Shown: positions 10,333 through 22,200 of the stretch, one piece after another
Numbering within the stretch: position 1 is the first letter of the stretch
How the letters are laid out: each line of letters starts with the position of its first letter
Assembly (NCBI GenBank): GCA_943735955.1
Contig: OX030969.1
Span: 1,526,991-1,590,990, forward strand
Length of the DNA: 64,000 nucleotides
Reading direction: 5' to 3'
Source of the DNA: Piscicola geometra
Lineage: Eukaryota > Annelida > Clitellata > Hirudinida > Piscicolidae
Notes under the pieces: model-generated
The model's database searches: none
The model's input: only the letters and a program-made list of their open reading frames with translations
Told to the model about the DNA's origin: nothing
Program-made: the position numbers and the translations under genes

Positions 10333-13300
10333 ATGAACCAAAAAATGAAAAAAACAATTAAAACTTTTATCATCACTGTTATTTGTCTGATCCTCACTAA
10401 CAGAATGGCAGGTGAGAAGGAGGAATGTGGTAAGAAGGAGGCTAGAATTAGATTTTGAATGGGAGCAGGGATGGCTTAGAATCTAAGCCTTAGATGGTAG
10501 ACGTCGGACTTGCAACTTAAAGGTGAACTATCCTATACCTAGTGTATAAGATGCGGTGTTTGCGACGTATGCATTGAGAGATGTGTACGTCGTGTGGAGT
10601 GGCGTCTCTGGCGCATAAGAACCATGGTTCTCAGAACCATTGTAACATGGCCTGTTTCTGTCAGGCTGTGAATAATACAGACCATAAAAAACTTTGATGC
10701 AGTAGTACGTTGTTTATTTTTTTATTCTTATTTATTTTTTCTCATTAACAACGTACAACTGCATCAAATACTAAGAAATATAAATGGTACAAAAGCACAC
10801 AAAACTCAATCTAAATTACTCCACCCATCATCCCATCAATTAATCATTCAGCAAGAACAGAACATACCGACTTAGCTCTTAACAAGCAAGCTCATGCAAG
10901 TTTCACCTTGTGGAGATCGCTAGGAGATCAAGCTGTCGACAATGACTCCCTCACTTGTGCAAAAATATATCAAAAAGATGGCGTCACTTGGCTGCTTGTT
11001 GACCTGGGAGGGGAGTATGTCGTTAACGCCATCGTCACTATATTCAAGATGGAACTAGGTTAACATTTTATGCTGATTGTAATCAGTCAATAAAAACGGT
11101 ATGCCGGCAGTTTGCGCCGTAAAAATTACTCTATTACCGATTCCCTCTCACACTCACTCTGTTACACATTCACTCCGTTACACATTCAATCTGTTACACA
11201 TTCATTTGGTTAATCATTCATTCCGTTACACATTCACTCCGTTACACATTCACTCCGTTACACATTAACTCCGTTACACATTCATTTGGTTACACATTCA
11301 TTCCGTTACACATTCACTCCGTTACACATTCACTCCGTTACACATTAACTCCGTTACACACTAAATCCGTTACACATTCATTCGTTACACATTCACTCCG
11401 TTACACATTCACTCCGTTACACATTCATTCATTGCACATTCACTCCGTTACACATTCACTCCGTTACACATTCACTCCGTTACACATTAACTCCGTTACA
11501 CATTCACCCCGTTACACATTCACTCCGTTACACATTCACTCGTTACACTTTAACTCCGTTACACATTCACTCCGTTACACATTCACTCCGTTACACATTC
11601 ACTCCGTTACACATTCACTCCGTTACACATTCACTCCGTTACACATTCACTCCGTTACACATTCACTCCGTTACACATTCACTCCGTTACACATTCACTC
11701 CGTTACACATTCACTCCGTTACACATTCACTCCGTTACACATTCACTCCGTTACACATTCACCCCGTTACACATTCACTCGTTACACTTTAACTCCGTTA
11801 CACTTTCACTCCGTTACACATTCACTCCGTTACACATTCACTCCGTTACACATTCACTCCGTTACACATTCACTCCGTTACACATTCACTCCGTTACACA
11901 TTCACTCCGTTACACATTCACTCCGTTACACATTCACTCCGTTACACATTCACTCCGTTACACATTCACGCCGTTACACATTCACTCCGTTACACATTCA
12001 TTCGTTACACATTCACTCGTTACACATTCATCTCTTCAACTCAACTAATTCATCCTGATCGAGGGAACAAGAGCGAGCATGAATCGATAATCATGGATAG
12101 GTTGAGGGGGATGGTTACGTTAGAATGAGAATTTAGAGGTGTTATGGGAAAATGGTTTGGTCTCAAACACATTTCAACTCATTTAACCCTTAAAAACCAA
12201 CACGGGTCGATCGACCCATGCCATTATTCAATCGCTCACTGTGTTTTTAATTGTGAAGTTATATTTTTGTAATTTCTTGACTTTGTCTAATTTATTATTG
12301 TCAATCTAACACATTTTTCAAATTATAAATATCATTCATAGTTTCGGTTTCAAAGCATTCTAAAAAATTTAGTAACGACCGAAACGACCCATGAAATAAA
12401 TTACACGAGTTGAATAGCTTCAGTAAAATATTTTGGATTTTTTTTTCACAATCATAAAATTATCAGTCTACACATTCATAGTTATGAAAATTAATACTTA
12501 ATAATAATAATAATGGTTATTTTCAACAAAGTTAGACAGTTTAAAAAATGCCTTTTCTGCAACACAAACGACTACCTGTCTTGGCGGATGAGTTAGAAAG
12601 TACTGGGTGATTAAGAATAATTTTCATATTGTTTTTATTCTTTTATTTGTTCATATAGCTTTTGTTTTTAAAATTTCACAAAATCTGCTTTTTCTTTACT
12701 TTTTTTACGTTCAAATTCACGCCAGAAGACGAAAAGATTGAATGCGGAATCACATGTTGAAAAAAACAATTTGGCTCACGAAATATTTTTTTATAATATA
12801 TTTTTTTAATTTTTTTTTATTTAAAATTTTTATTCTTCACAGCTTGACAGACGCAAGCCATGTTAAAAAAAATACAAAAATAGAAGGTGAACAAAGACCA
12901 AAATAGAATCGAGAAAGCGAAACAGATTGAAATTAAAAGATGAAAAATAATTATTAGATTCTAATGCAAATGATAATGGATTAAAAACAGTCAACTCGAC
13001 CAAGGATATGGTCACCATATATTGTGGTGAATATGATAATAAATAAATAAAAAAGTAAGTAATACAAATCAAGAATGATAATATAAATATAAACTATGGA
13101 ATGATATGTTTCAGAAGACGAGGAAGGAATGTTTTGCTTTCAAACGTTTTATATATTGGTGTATCGAAATTGTGCTTACGAGGTCTTAATTTATGTGAAG
13201 ATGTTTTAAGAGAGGGTAGAATTTGGTGAAGAAAGTGGTCAGAGTTAGTGGATATTAAAAAAAATAGTTAAGTTTCTAAAGTGGTAAAAATAGAGGTGAT

Positions 13301-16300
13301 AGATAGGTAGTGAAGGGGAAGATATTTAAGTCTAATTAGTTTATTTATGAAGGACTGGAGTTGCTTGATTTGTTGCTGATTGGCAAAACCAGACCAAGAA
13401 GGAGCTGCATATATAAAGTGAGAGATGATAAGGACTCAGTGATGTCAAAGAGTTTGGCACCAAAGAGTCCATGGGAACGGATTGTTTTGATAGCATGAAC
13501 AGTTTGAAAGCATTTTTTGATAATATGATCTATGTGTGATGAAATGTTAAGAGTGTCGGTGAATGTGATACCTAAGATAGTGAGTTTGTTAGTGCGTTGA
13601 ATGAATGGATGTATAACTGGTGGTGTGATGTGTATATGACTATTGTGGACTACGAGTTCGAATGATTTTTTGAGGTTAAGTGAAAGATTACTGAGCTTGG
13701 CCCACTTAAAAAGGAAGTCAAGCTCTAATTGGATGGTGTGAGTGTTAGATGATGAAATAATGAGATAAGCAAATTTGAATATTTTATTAGATGAGTGATA
13801 TGGTTGAAGTGAAGAAGCGTTAATTATATAAGTAGATGGGCCAAGAACTGAGCCTTGGACCACGCTAGAGTTGATGGGAAGGATACTCGAAAGTTGATTT
13901 AAATAAATGGTGGAATGTGATCGGTTGGAAAGGAATGAAATGAGAAGGTTATATATGTTGTCATCAAGAGGAAGAAGTGCAAGATTGGAGGCGAGGGTAT
14001 GATGATCAAGAGTGTCAAAGGCTTTAGTAAAGTCAAGAGCAATAAGGTGAATATGGCTGAAGAAACTTATTTGATTGATTGATGGATGTTGTTAAATATA
14101 GACTTGAGGCATAGTGCCTCAAGTGCATTGTCATTGGTCGGAGATGATGGGGTTATTATGTGTGTGGGGATGTCTTTTTTGATGTAGATCATGACCCCTC
14201 CCCCTCGCCTGGCGATGCGGTCGTGCCTGAAGCACACGTAGCCATTGATTGCCACAAGTGCATCGCTATGGGGGGGGGGGGGGCTTGAGCCATGTCTCGG
14301 TGATGATGATGATGTCTGGAAGAAGATGAAAAACATAACAGCGAAGATGTTCGATAACATGAGGTTTGACGATGCTGGTGATGTAGGATGTATTGCAGTA
14401 AATGGAATATTGATGAGGTTTCTGGAATTAAAGTTACATCTGAAAGGTTTAGCTTGTTGACGACTAGAGATTATTGTTGGAATTGCTCATGGATGATAGA
14501 TGATCTTATTAAGAAGTGTATCTGCATTTGTCGAGTTTTGCTGAATAATTTAGTTTTTATTCTTTTACTATTATCATTATTTTAGTATTTTATTGTTTTA
14601 CATTTGTTTTTTTAATTTATTCTCTTTTTCAGACGATCTATTTTTGACTATCTTTGTATAAATTTTGTCGTTTCGTTTATTCTCTTCTTCAGACGGACTA
14701 TTTTGGGGTCCCTCGATTTAACTTTGTATTCTCAGCTTCCAGTTTCAAGTTTATGCCATACACATAATCATAACCCTAACCCTTACCCTAACCCTAACCT
14801 TAACCCAACGCCAACGTTATTTTTTTCGATTGGTGTTTAAAGTTTAAAACTACTTTTCACATTCACTTGAACCAAATCTTAACACACATCCACAACTAAA
14901 CAAAAACATCCTTCAGTCTCACCCACTTGCGAAGAGGACCTCAAATTGAAGGTCATCGTAGGCAAACATCTAAAATTTGACCTTCTCTTTTTGGATCTCG
15001 ATTGGAGCAATTGTTCGAGGCTCATTCATAGCCTGGATGACTCAGAAGAAAGCACATTTCAGTGCACCGAAAAAAGTAAAAGCCGCTACGCAGGCCTCTG
15101 GTCTAAATGTTACTTCCTTCTGTCTGTGTGCACCTTTGAAGTGTACGCCAGTGTTGACGTTTCTGAAACCACTGATACTCCAGTTACTTCAGGTTTGCCC
15201 TTCTTTTGTTGAGGTATTTTGTATTCAAGTGATAAACTCACTGAAAATAGTCGTAACTGCATTGATATCTGCCATTCGTTAGTTTCGTCCGCTGGATACA
15301 AGCCACACTGCACAACAACAAGCTTTCAAACCGCTCTTAAAGAAATAAGTGCAATTCCTCAAAGTTTGTTGACATTTTTTGATAAAAAAGAATTTTAAGT
15401 TTCTTAAGTTTTGAACTTATTTTAATATATTTAAGTTATTTATTTTATGTTTTTAGAAAAAAACATTTAACCGTTTCATTCCCCAAAATCTTGATCTTTT
15501 CACTTTATCACAGTGGATTATTTATTAATTTAATTATCAATAGAGACCGACCAAAATTCGGTTCCAGTTTCGGTACCTAAATTGTCAGTTTTTTTAGTTT
15601 TGGCCAGATTTTGGTTTGAGCCAAAACTAATATTACAGTCTCGGCTATTTTTCGGTTTCGGCCGAAATGGTTATCACATTGGCCAAAAACCAAATGAGCC
15701 AAGAATCAATAAGACATCCGAAGGGTGTACGTATTGGCATTGCAGTCAATATTCGTGCCTTGAGCCTGCTTCTCGAAAATATTGATACGCTCCTCAACAA
15801 GTGTTGCTAGCGAGCTACAATTTAGTGCTGCAAAACAATCTACGCTGAAACCTTACCTTCTTGGTGAAAATGTTGAAAAACTTTCATTTCTGGCTAACAA
15901 GATCCGTTTGTGTGGATTAATAATTAAACGGGAAATGTCATCGTTCAATAATGTTTTATGCATCACAAATTTGTAAATTCCCAAACATGCCAAAAACCTG
16001 TACTTTTTAAATTTGAACCTTTATTACGTAGCTATGAGTTGACATTTAACTGAAAATAAATTATTTAAAAAAAGTGAATAAATAAAACAAATGTTTTTGA
16101 AGGCATTTCTTTTTTTATGACTGGAATTTCATAGAATCTTAAAAATAGCGTTGAAAAAAGAAATATGTTTTTTAGGGGAGATATTATTTTGTTAAGGAAT
16201 AGAAATGTATAAAATCGTAATAATTTCGTTCGAGAAAAAACATTATCTATGGGGTGAAGGGGGGTGGGGGCACGTTTCTTCTGGATCCAACCCTGCAAAT

Positions 16301-19300
16301 ACATGCTCTTGGTTGTAATTGTAATTCAAAACTAAACCAAAAAAATGTCTCAAAACCACTCCAACTACCATAGCAGAGAACAAAACCATTGGAAAAGGAT
16401 CAGAGAACAGCAAAAGTGAGGAAAGTTCTCCTGTGTCGATAAAACCTCTGCAAGACCCTATGGAAAGTCAGTCACGCTTTGCATTGAAAGTTATAATTTA
16501 TAAATAAAGTATGAAATGAACAAGTTTTAAAGTATTCTAGATAAATCTCATTTGCCTCCTAACGCTACTTCATAAAAGCAAATTTGAAAGTAAATAAATA
16601 TACAAAAAAGTATTAATTTGGTTTCCAGAATAAATAAAAAAATTTACATTCTCAAACGAGCCACAAACCTGTAATTTCGAAATTCGAACGAATATTACAT
16701 AGTTATAAACTGGAATTTAATTGGAACTAATTTATTATTAAGTAAAACAAATATTTTAAGAGCATTTTTAACACTTTGGAATTTCATAACATCTTATAAA
16801 TAGCGTTAAAAAATGGTATTTTTTAGCTGTTAGAGAGGGGGTATTTTTTTGTAGAGGGTTAGAAGTTCAAAAAACCATACTAATTGCTTTTAAAAAAAAG
16901 AATAAAAAATTATCTATGGAGAGGAAGGGAGAGGGCACGTTTCCCCCATGCCCCCTCCCTGAATCTGTCTAGGCAGACATGTTTTCGTAATTGTAATTGT
17001 AATTCCAAACTAAACCAGCACCACGAAAAATGTCTCAAAACTCCTCCAACTACAAAAGCAGATAACAAAACCGTTAGAGAAGAATCAGAGAACAGCAAAA
17101 GTGAAGAAAGTTCTCCTGTGTCGATAAAACCTCTGCAAGACCCTATGGAAAGTCAGTTACGCGTTGCATTGAAATTATAATTTAGAAATAAAGTATAACA
17201 CAACGTTTTGAATTCTTCTCAAGTCATTTCATTCAATCAATCAAAACTATTTATATAGCGTTTATTTCAACTTCAAGAGGGCTTTTAAATACTTATTTTT
17301 AATAAAACAGGTTTTCAGATCCCAGTAAAAAAACAATCAACTATGATAATTAATTTAATCGCCCCTCACATCCAACCTCACCTACATGGGCGTATCCAGG
17401 GGAGGGCAAAAACTAGGAAAAATTTGACTAAGTAGAAAAATGTTAACAACTTCTGTTGTTTGAGTACATTCTCATAAATAGCATGATAAAATGAGTTAAT
17501 TACACTGGCCAACAGCCATTTTGGTGTCTGAATTTGTTAAAACTGAATTTATATGAATTTGATCTCCCCAAATATGACAATAGTTTTTTACTAGCAGCTA
17601 GAGTTTTTGAGATATAACGTTCTAATCATTCCTATGCTCCACGATTTGTAATTAAATTGAAGAAAAAAATCGAACTATTAAATGATTTAAAAAATTTAAA
17701 AATATTTTTTAAAATAAAAAATATAAAATACGGAACATTACAAACTGGTTTTGTTCTGGCAATAAATAGATGCGTTTCGCCTGGACAATATGTTGCAAGA
17801 CCAAATATTTCCAAGCTTTCACTAATTTCGTCACAAAACACAAATGAATATTTTTGAGGGTATTTGCTCTTTTAGGGTTAAAATTGTTTTAGATTTTTTT
17901 CATTCAATTTAGAAGCTAGTAATTCAAAAACTTCTTTTGAAAAGTTGAGATTTCTGATTAGATCAATTCATTAATTTTTTTTAAAAAGTTGTGGAATAAA
18001 TGACACTCTTTCATAATCACCATCACCTTCATTACTATCAATAGCCTCATCATAAGAAAAATGCTTGTCTTCAAATAGTTGAGGTAGTTGGTGAAATGTT
18101 GGTATGGGCATTTCTTCTGAGAGAGGAACCGGGCGTCTAGCAGTAATTAAATTGAGATAAGTCCACTTATTACATTAAGATTTCTTTAAGATTCATAAAG
18201 AAAAATATTTTTTTAAAAATGGATTTAAGTTTTTTTCAAAACCAATGATATGCCAAAGTTCAAACTCTTTCTTTTTCCAGTAGTCTACTGTTGTAAATTT
18301 TGTTTACACGTTTTAAAAACGCAGTGTTTTGGTCATACTTTACATGGGCGGCAATCTTGGAGGGGTAGTGAAAAGGTCCGCCTTAATGTGGACCCTCTCT
18401 ACTTTTTTCAATAAAAAATTTTTACAACTTTTTTTTATAGAGCCTAATCGTCAACCATGGAATAAAACAGAATGATTATATAAGTAATACTATCACCGTC
18501 TTTCTGTTGATTCTAATTACTCAATAGTACCATAACCACACACTGGCAAATCATCATGTAGTTCATTTAAACCTCTTTTAAAATGATTATCCCAATTGGG
18601 AGCACTGGGCACAAGCATTGCTATGATCTCATTAGCTAAAATAACAATTTCTATCAATCTTGCAATTAAAAATATTTATTTTAGTCAGTAAGCATCAAAA
18701 ACTATAATGAATAAAATGTATAAAGAATTTTGTCAAAACACGAAAAATAAAAATTCAAAAAAGTTCAAACAAGTTGTTTTTTCAAATGTCAATCGGGCTG
18801 TTCAATTCATGTAACACTATGGGCTGTGATATATTATTGCACAATTCAAGTGCAAAGACACATTGCATTTCAAGAATTCCAGTCGTGAATTCTTTTTAAA
18901 AGTTTGCAGCGTAGTTGTTTGCTTGACTCGAGAAATGACCGATATCTGCGTAGCGTATGACGTCAATTGGAGTGTTCGATGGACTAGTTGCTGAAACTAT
19001 GTTTCCTGAAGACTGCACCAGATGACGAATGAAATAACAATAGTTGTCATTTTTGTATAGCGCTCGGGCACGCAACTGAAGCTCTCTAAGAACATACTTA
19101 CGAGATGATGAATGCCAGACAGACAAAAGTTTTAATTAATTAAGTATTAAATCGTGTTATTTGCTGAAGCATACTCGCAAGACATCCCACTAATCATCCC
19201 TTTCATCGACTCAAATGTTGGGACTACAGATCCGAATTGGCCTTGCATGGGCAGCCTTCACGAAGCTACAAAAGTTTATTCGCTCACCCAAGCTGAACAC

Positions 19301-21158
19301 AGATCTCAAGATTCGCATCTTTCAAGCCACTTGCGTCTCAATTTTGCTCTACGGCTGCGAATCATGGAGACTCACTGCAGCGTTGTCGAAGAAACTTGAC
19401 GTCTTGGCAAGGACTTGCTATCGGAAAAAGCTTGGAATGCAACATTTAAGCGACCAAATGTGTGAACAAAATGTTTGGAGTCATTTTGTCGTGCCGCGAA
19501 AAAGAGGCCTTCTGGCTCTTAATCTGCGCCCGCTTGATGATGATGATGACATCCGTTTGCTATCTGCGCGTGGTGAGACTGGATCCCAAAAAGTATCTTT
19601 GTGCTTTAATGCGTGTAAAAGAATAAAAAAAAATTTTATAGCTGTTGTGTGGTTATTCTTCTCTCATGGATTAGAAGTGTATAAAATCGTAATAATTGCG
19701 TGGAAAAATAAATAATTTGAAACTTTAAATGGAAAAAAAAGGAAGGGCGTGCTTTCGTTTTTTAGCCTTCGATCCAACCCTGCAAATACATGCTCGTGGT
19801 TGTAATTGTAATTCCGAACTAAACCAAAAAATGTCTCAAAACCACTCCAACTACCATAGCAGAGAACAAAACCATTGGGAAAGGATCAGAGAACAGCAAA
19901 AGTGAGGAAAGTTCTCCTGTGTCGATAAAACCTCTGCAAGACCCTATGGAAAGTCAGTCACGTCTTTTATATTGCAACTTATTTTAAAAGTTGTTTTATA
20001 CTAAAAACGTGTCGGGACCACAAAATCGTTTCTTTATGATTCAAAAATTTTGATATTTAACTCTAAATTGTCTAAATCAACTTGAACTTTCAGACACTTT
20101 CTTTTACGTCAAGTGGTTCCTCGTCACGTTCAGCATCTCCACTGTGTTCTTTATTATATTGGGATTCACGTACGTAATTGAAGTCAAAGTCTTAAGAAGG
20201 GTTTTATGGATGGGAAAATATTTAAATGGTTCTGCCTTTTATTTAAAACAAGTAATCAGGTTCTGCCTTATAGTTAAAACAAGTAATCAGGTGTTTTCAT
20301 AGCGCCTATTCACACGTATTGACTGCAACATCTTTACATTTCTCTTTTGATAGCTTATTTTAAAACAAATCTGTCTACAAAATAAAGTCCAATTCTTGAT
20401 CTTTTTACAGATTCTTAAGAAAAGACAATGTCGAAGATGAACTAGTGAAAGAAACAGAGTTTCAAAAAGAAAACGATCAGTTGTTGAACCAGTTAGAAAA
20501 AAAAAGTACTGCTGAAGAGGAGTTGGGAAGAAATCGAGGAGCGAAGGAAGTGAGAAGCTCTGTACCTTCCCATCAGGATGTTGAGATAAATGACAAGAAA
20601 GAAAAAAATGAGCTAAAAGATGAAGGGTGGAAAGATGAAGATGGTCGACAATTTGGTCCAGAGAAAGACATAGATCAGAAAGACGCAAGAATCGAAAAAA
20701 AGAAAAAAAAGATTCAAAACATCAATATTTCAGAGAAAACAACTTTAAAATCATATAAAAAAAACATTCATTTGAAACTCCAAAAACCAAAAATTAAAAC
20801 TATGGTGAGTAAAACAGTTATCCATAAAAACGACAAGAAAAACAAACAAAAAATTACTAAAATTATTGAAAAAGATTTTTCTACGAAGAAACATGAGAAA
20901 AAACCTTCGAAAACAAATAGAGATGTCTCCAAAAGCAAAAAAGAAAGTAGCTTTTCGGAATCTCATCAAAAAAAGACTGGATCTCAAGAATCAGAAAATA
21001 AAAAACATAATATTGAAAATGTAAAAATGGAAAATATAACCGCAAAAAATGACGCTCAAGATGAGGGCAAAAAAGATGGTCTTGAAAAGATTTTCAAGGA
21101 AGAAGAGGAGAAGAATGCAAAAATAGCAAAGAATATCGATAAAAAGAAAAAAAAATAA
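10333..21158 (+). CDS. FTP/fucolectin-like type I membrane protein, copy 1
   Basis: Predicted cell-surface protein of about 554 aa. Proposed exons: 10333-10411 signal peptide (hydrophobic FIITVICLIL); 10852-11058 and 14917-15192 together one FTP (F5/8C, galactose-binding-like) domain, with LALNKQAHAS at its start, TWLLVDLGGEYVVNAIVTI in the middle and LSVCTFEVYAS at its end; three near-identical linker exons 16374-16466, 17059-17151, 19860-19952 (ENSKSEESSPVSIKPLQDP); 20094-20169 transmembrane segment (VKWFLVTFSISTVFFIILGF); 20411-21158 Lys/Glu-rich cytosolic tail. Introns up to the transmembrane exon are phase 1 and the last is phase 2, so the whole model stays in frame. Weak points: linker acceptors (CCATAG, CAAAAG) are poor, because the ancestral acceptor seen in copies 2 and 3 reads CAA here, and introns are inflated by repeats. 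Other FTP proteins bind glycans; the ligand here is unknown. The gene may be live or decaying. Confidence 0.7.
10455..10700 (+). mobile_element. tRNA-derived SINE in intron 1 of copy 1
   Basis: Carries ATGGCTTAGA, TTAGATGGTAGACGTC, GACTTGCAACTTAAAGG, then CTATACCTAGTGTATAAGAT and GTCGTGTGGAGTGGCG. This is the same family as the better copy at 54909-55100. The promoter B-box segment is deleted here. Confidence 0.65.
11140..12035. repeat. 16-bp minisatellite (TCCGTTACACATTCAC)
   Basis: About 55 tandem copies of the unit TCCGTTACACATTCAC, with variants (TTAACTCCG, TTCATTTGG, 1-3 bp deletions such as TTCACTCGTT). It lies in the intron between the two FTP exons of receptor copy 1. The 208-codon open frame here is a by-product of the 48-nt triple unit and should not be annotated as a gene. 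Confidence 0.97.
12060..13080. other. AT-rich intronic sequence with piggyBac-like end
   Basis: TTAA followed by CCCTTAAAAACC, then CACGGGTCGATCGACCC (12183-12221), is the typical shape of a piggyBac-type terminus next to its TTAA target. The related sequence CACGGGCCAATTC recurs at 7056 and, mirrored, near 55.2 kb. No transposase frame is visible. The remainder is AT-rich intron. Confidence 0.4.
13090..14480 (-). pseudogene. CR1/Jockey-like LINE relic
   Basis: On the minus strand: an endonuclease piece at 14360-14067 (INGYVCFRHDRIARRGGGVM, then ALEALCLKS), an internal deletion, then reverse transcriptase with FDTLDHHTL-type and VVQGSVLGPS motifs. The FADD site is degraded, and a C-terminal thumb at 13863-13345 continues in another frame to about 13090 (PSLKTSSHKLRPRKHNFDTP). 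It lies in an intron of receptor copy 1, antisense to it. Confidence 0.8.
14766..14808. repeat. Interstitial telomere-like CCCTAA tract
   Basis: Six or so units of CCCTAA with single-base variants (ACCCTAACCCTTACCCTAAC). It fits animals with TTAGGG telomeres; it is too short to mark a chromosome end. Confidence 0.75.
15540..15700. mobile_element. MITE-like element with CGGTTTCGGCCGAA
   Basis: Starts AGAGACCGACCAAAATTCGG and includes the palindromic CGGTTTCGGCCGAAA. Same family as 6318-6470 and 34112-34786. Confidence 0.5.
15990..17190 (+). repeat. Tandem duplicated linker-exon modules 1 and 2 of copy 1
   Basis: Two roughly 530-bp modules (15990-16515 and 16655-17190), with a third partial one at 19670-19975. 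Each holds, in order, a TGGAATTTCATA block, GTATAAAATCGTAATAATT-like sequence, a GCACGTTTC block, CTGTAATTGTAATTC-type sequence and then the linker exon coding for SENSKSEESSPVSIKPLQDP. The exon codes are almost identical between modules while the flanks differ more. Because the exon is phase 1 at both ends, any number of copies keeps the frame. Confidence 0.8.
17235..17345 (-). mobile_element. LINE/SINE 3' tail fragment
   Basis: AATCAATCAA followed by TTATATAGCG and TTCAAGAGGGCTTTTAAATA. It is the same antisense tail (ATCAATCAA, tatagcgctc, TTCAAGAGCGCT) seen at 24925-24985 and 42057-42130. Confidence 0.55.
17550..18340 (-). pseudogene. Relic of a repetitive protein family
   Basis: The minus strand encodes, in broken frames: ARRPVPLSEEMPIPTFHQLP (about 18150-18090), FSYDEAIDSNEGDGDYE, then NLNFSKEVFELLASKLNEKN (about 17975-17900), and SFVFCDEISESLEIFGLA (about 17850-17795). 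This order (RPVPH/LPVP block, ELLxSRLxEKN block, CNDI block) is that of a poorly characterised repetitive protein I know from many arthropod and cnidarian genomes; I cannot give it a name. A plus-strand relative with the N-terminal part is at 41235-41700. Stops and frameshifts make it a pseudogene inside an intron of receptor copy 1. Confidence 0.6.
18345..18480 (+). mobile_element. hAT terminus fragment
   Basis: CATGGGCGGCAATCTTGGAG and the following GGACCCTCTCTAC, then AGCCTAATCGTCAACCATGG repeat the left end of the hAT element at 61082 (CATGAGCGGCGATCCTGG, then AATCGTCAACCATGG). Only the end is present. Confidence 0.6.
19035..19135 (-). mobile_element. tRNA-SINE 3' end fragment
   Basis: On the minus strand GCTTCAGTTGCGTGCCCGAG and CGCTATACAAAAATG match the 3' part of the SINE at 54909-55100. 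Confidence 0.6.
19170..19560 (+). pseudogene. LINE RT C-terminal fragment
   Basis: Frame 19215-19715 begins with an RT thumb-type sequence, FQATCVSILLYGCESWRLTA, then ALSKKLDVLARTCYRKKLG. It joins abruptly to NVWSHFVVPRKRG, the extreme C terminus seen also in the relic at 31020-31530, so an internal deletion is likely. Confidence 0.75.
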
Positions 21159-21530
21159 TTCAAAAAAGTTCTTAATTCGAAGAAATATCATCCCAAATCC
21201 AAAGTCTAAAAAAACGACAAAACAGAAAAGGAAAAAACAGAGAAGGAAATAAAAATAGATTAAACAGTTGCCAAAAAAGATATTCGAAAAGATTCAGAAG
21301 CAGATAATCCTAAAGACGTCAAAAAGGATGGCGAAACTTTAATGCTAAAGAGGATTGAAAGATGTGTATTAGATTCAAGACAGTCAAGAAGAAAGTTCTT
21401 TGAAGATTGTTTGAAAAAAAAAAAAAGAGATTTAGAAAAAAAATGTGAAAGAAATCAAAATTTATTTGCCATTTTAAATAATAAAAAATTAATTTTTATT
21501 TCCATTAAAAATATGCTTTGTTGATGTTTT
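21159..21530 (+). pseudogene. Decayed 3' extension of the copy-1 tail
   Basis: Beyond the stop at 21156-21158, sequence similar to the antisense tail pseudogenes continues in mixed frames: KKDIRKDSEADNPKDVKKDG and LKRIERCVLDSRQSRRKF. In the minus-strand relative 51477-51701 the same block reads VAQKDIPQDAETDDFKDAK. I infer an ancestral tail longer than today's, cut by stop codons. A possible AATAAA lies at about 21479. Confidence 0.45.
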
Positions 21531-21544
21531 GCGTTTAACCCATG

Positions 21545-21690
21545 TTTAGCCCGCCCCATGATCCATACTATGTAAAAATTTTAATTCATACATCCATCTT
21601 AGTTTGGGGCCTTAAATCATAACTTAAAATTTCAAATATTTTGATGCTTTTTTTAATGTGTCCAAGTATGGATTATTGGGCTCTTGACTA
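21545..21690. mobile_element. Small MITE-like palindromic element
   Basis: Left end AGCCCGCCCCATGATCCATACT pairs imperfectly with the inverted right end near 21657-21685 (AGTATGGATTATTGGGCTC). About 145 bp, no coding capacity. Confidence 0.45.
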
Positions 21691-22200
21691 ACTTTTTTGC
21701 CAAACTAAAAATTGCTAACATGGTTCGATTATTTATTAATTGTGAACAAAGTTGTAGGTTAATATAAATACATAGGTACATTATAAATTAAATTTATGAA
21801 TAATTTATTTGTATTGTCTAAATATCGAGTAATCAGTTATGAGTTTATAATTTTTATTATTATATACACATATTAGGTAAAATTAGTATTAAAATAGTCA
21901 AAAACAAAGTTTTATTTGTTTTCTTTGTGTTGACAACAGTAGTGCCTCACTGAATTTTTTGAAAAACTAAGCAGAAAAATTCTAAAGCAATAATTTAGGC
22001 TTATAATCAGCAAATTGGAGCGATATACGCTTGCAATTCCTATTGCAAGAAGATTCTTATCTCTCGAAATGCCCAGAATTGTTTCTATAAAAAACAAAGT
22101 CGTTTTTTCAGTATCATTCACACATGAAAACATTCAAAATCAAAATTTAAGCCCAGTGATAACCCAGAGTTCTGTATGAAACTAGAGGCAAATGACTGGG

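Noticed and set aside
11432..12058. 208-codon open frame with His/Thr/Pro repeats
   Set aside because: It is the translation of the 16-bp minisatellite; three frames are open over the array and there is no splice or promoter context.
20287..20688. Minus-strand frames over the receptor tails (also 23.4-23.8 kb and 38-38.5 kb)
   Set aside because: Lys/Glu-rich exons give long Phe/Leu/Ser shadows on the opposite strand; no motif or splice support.
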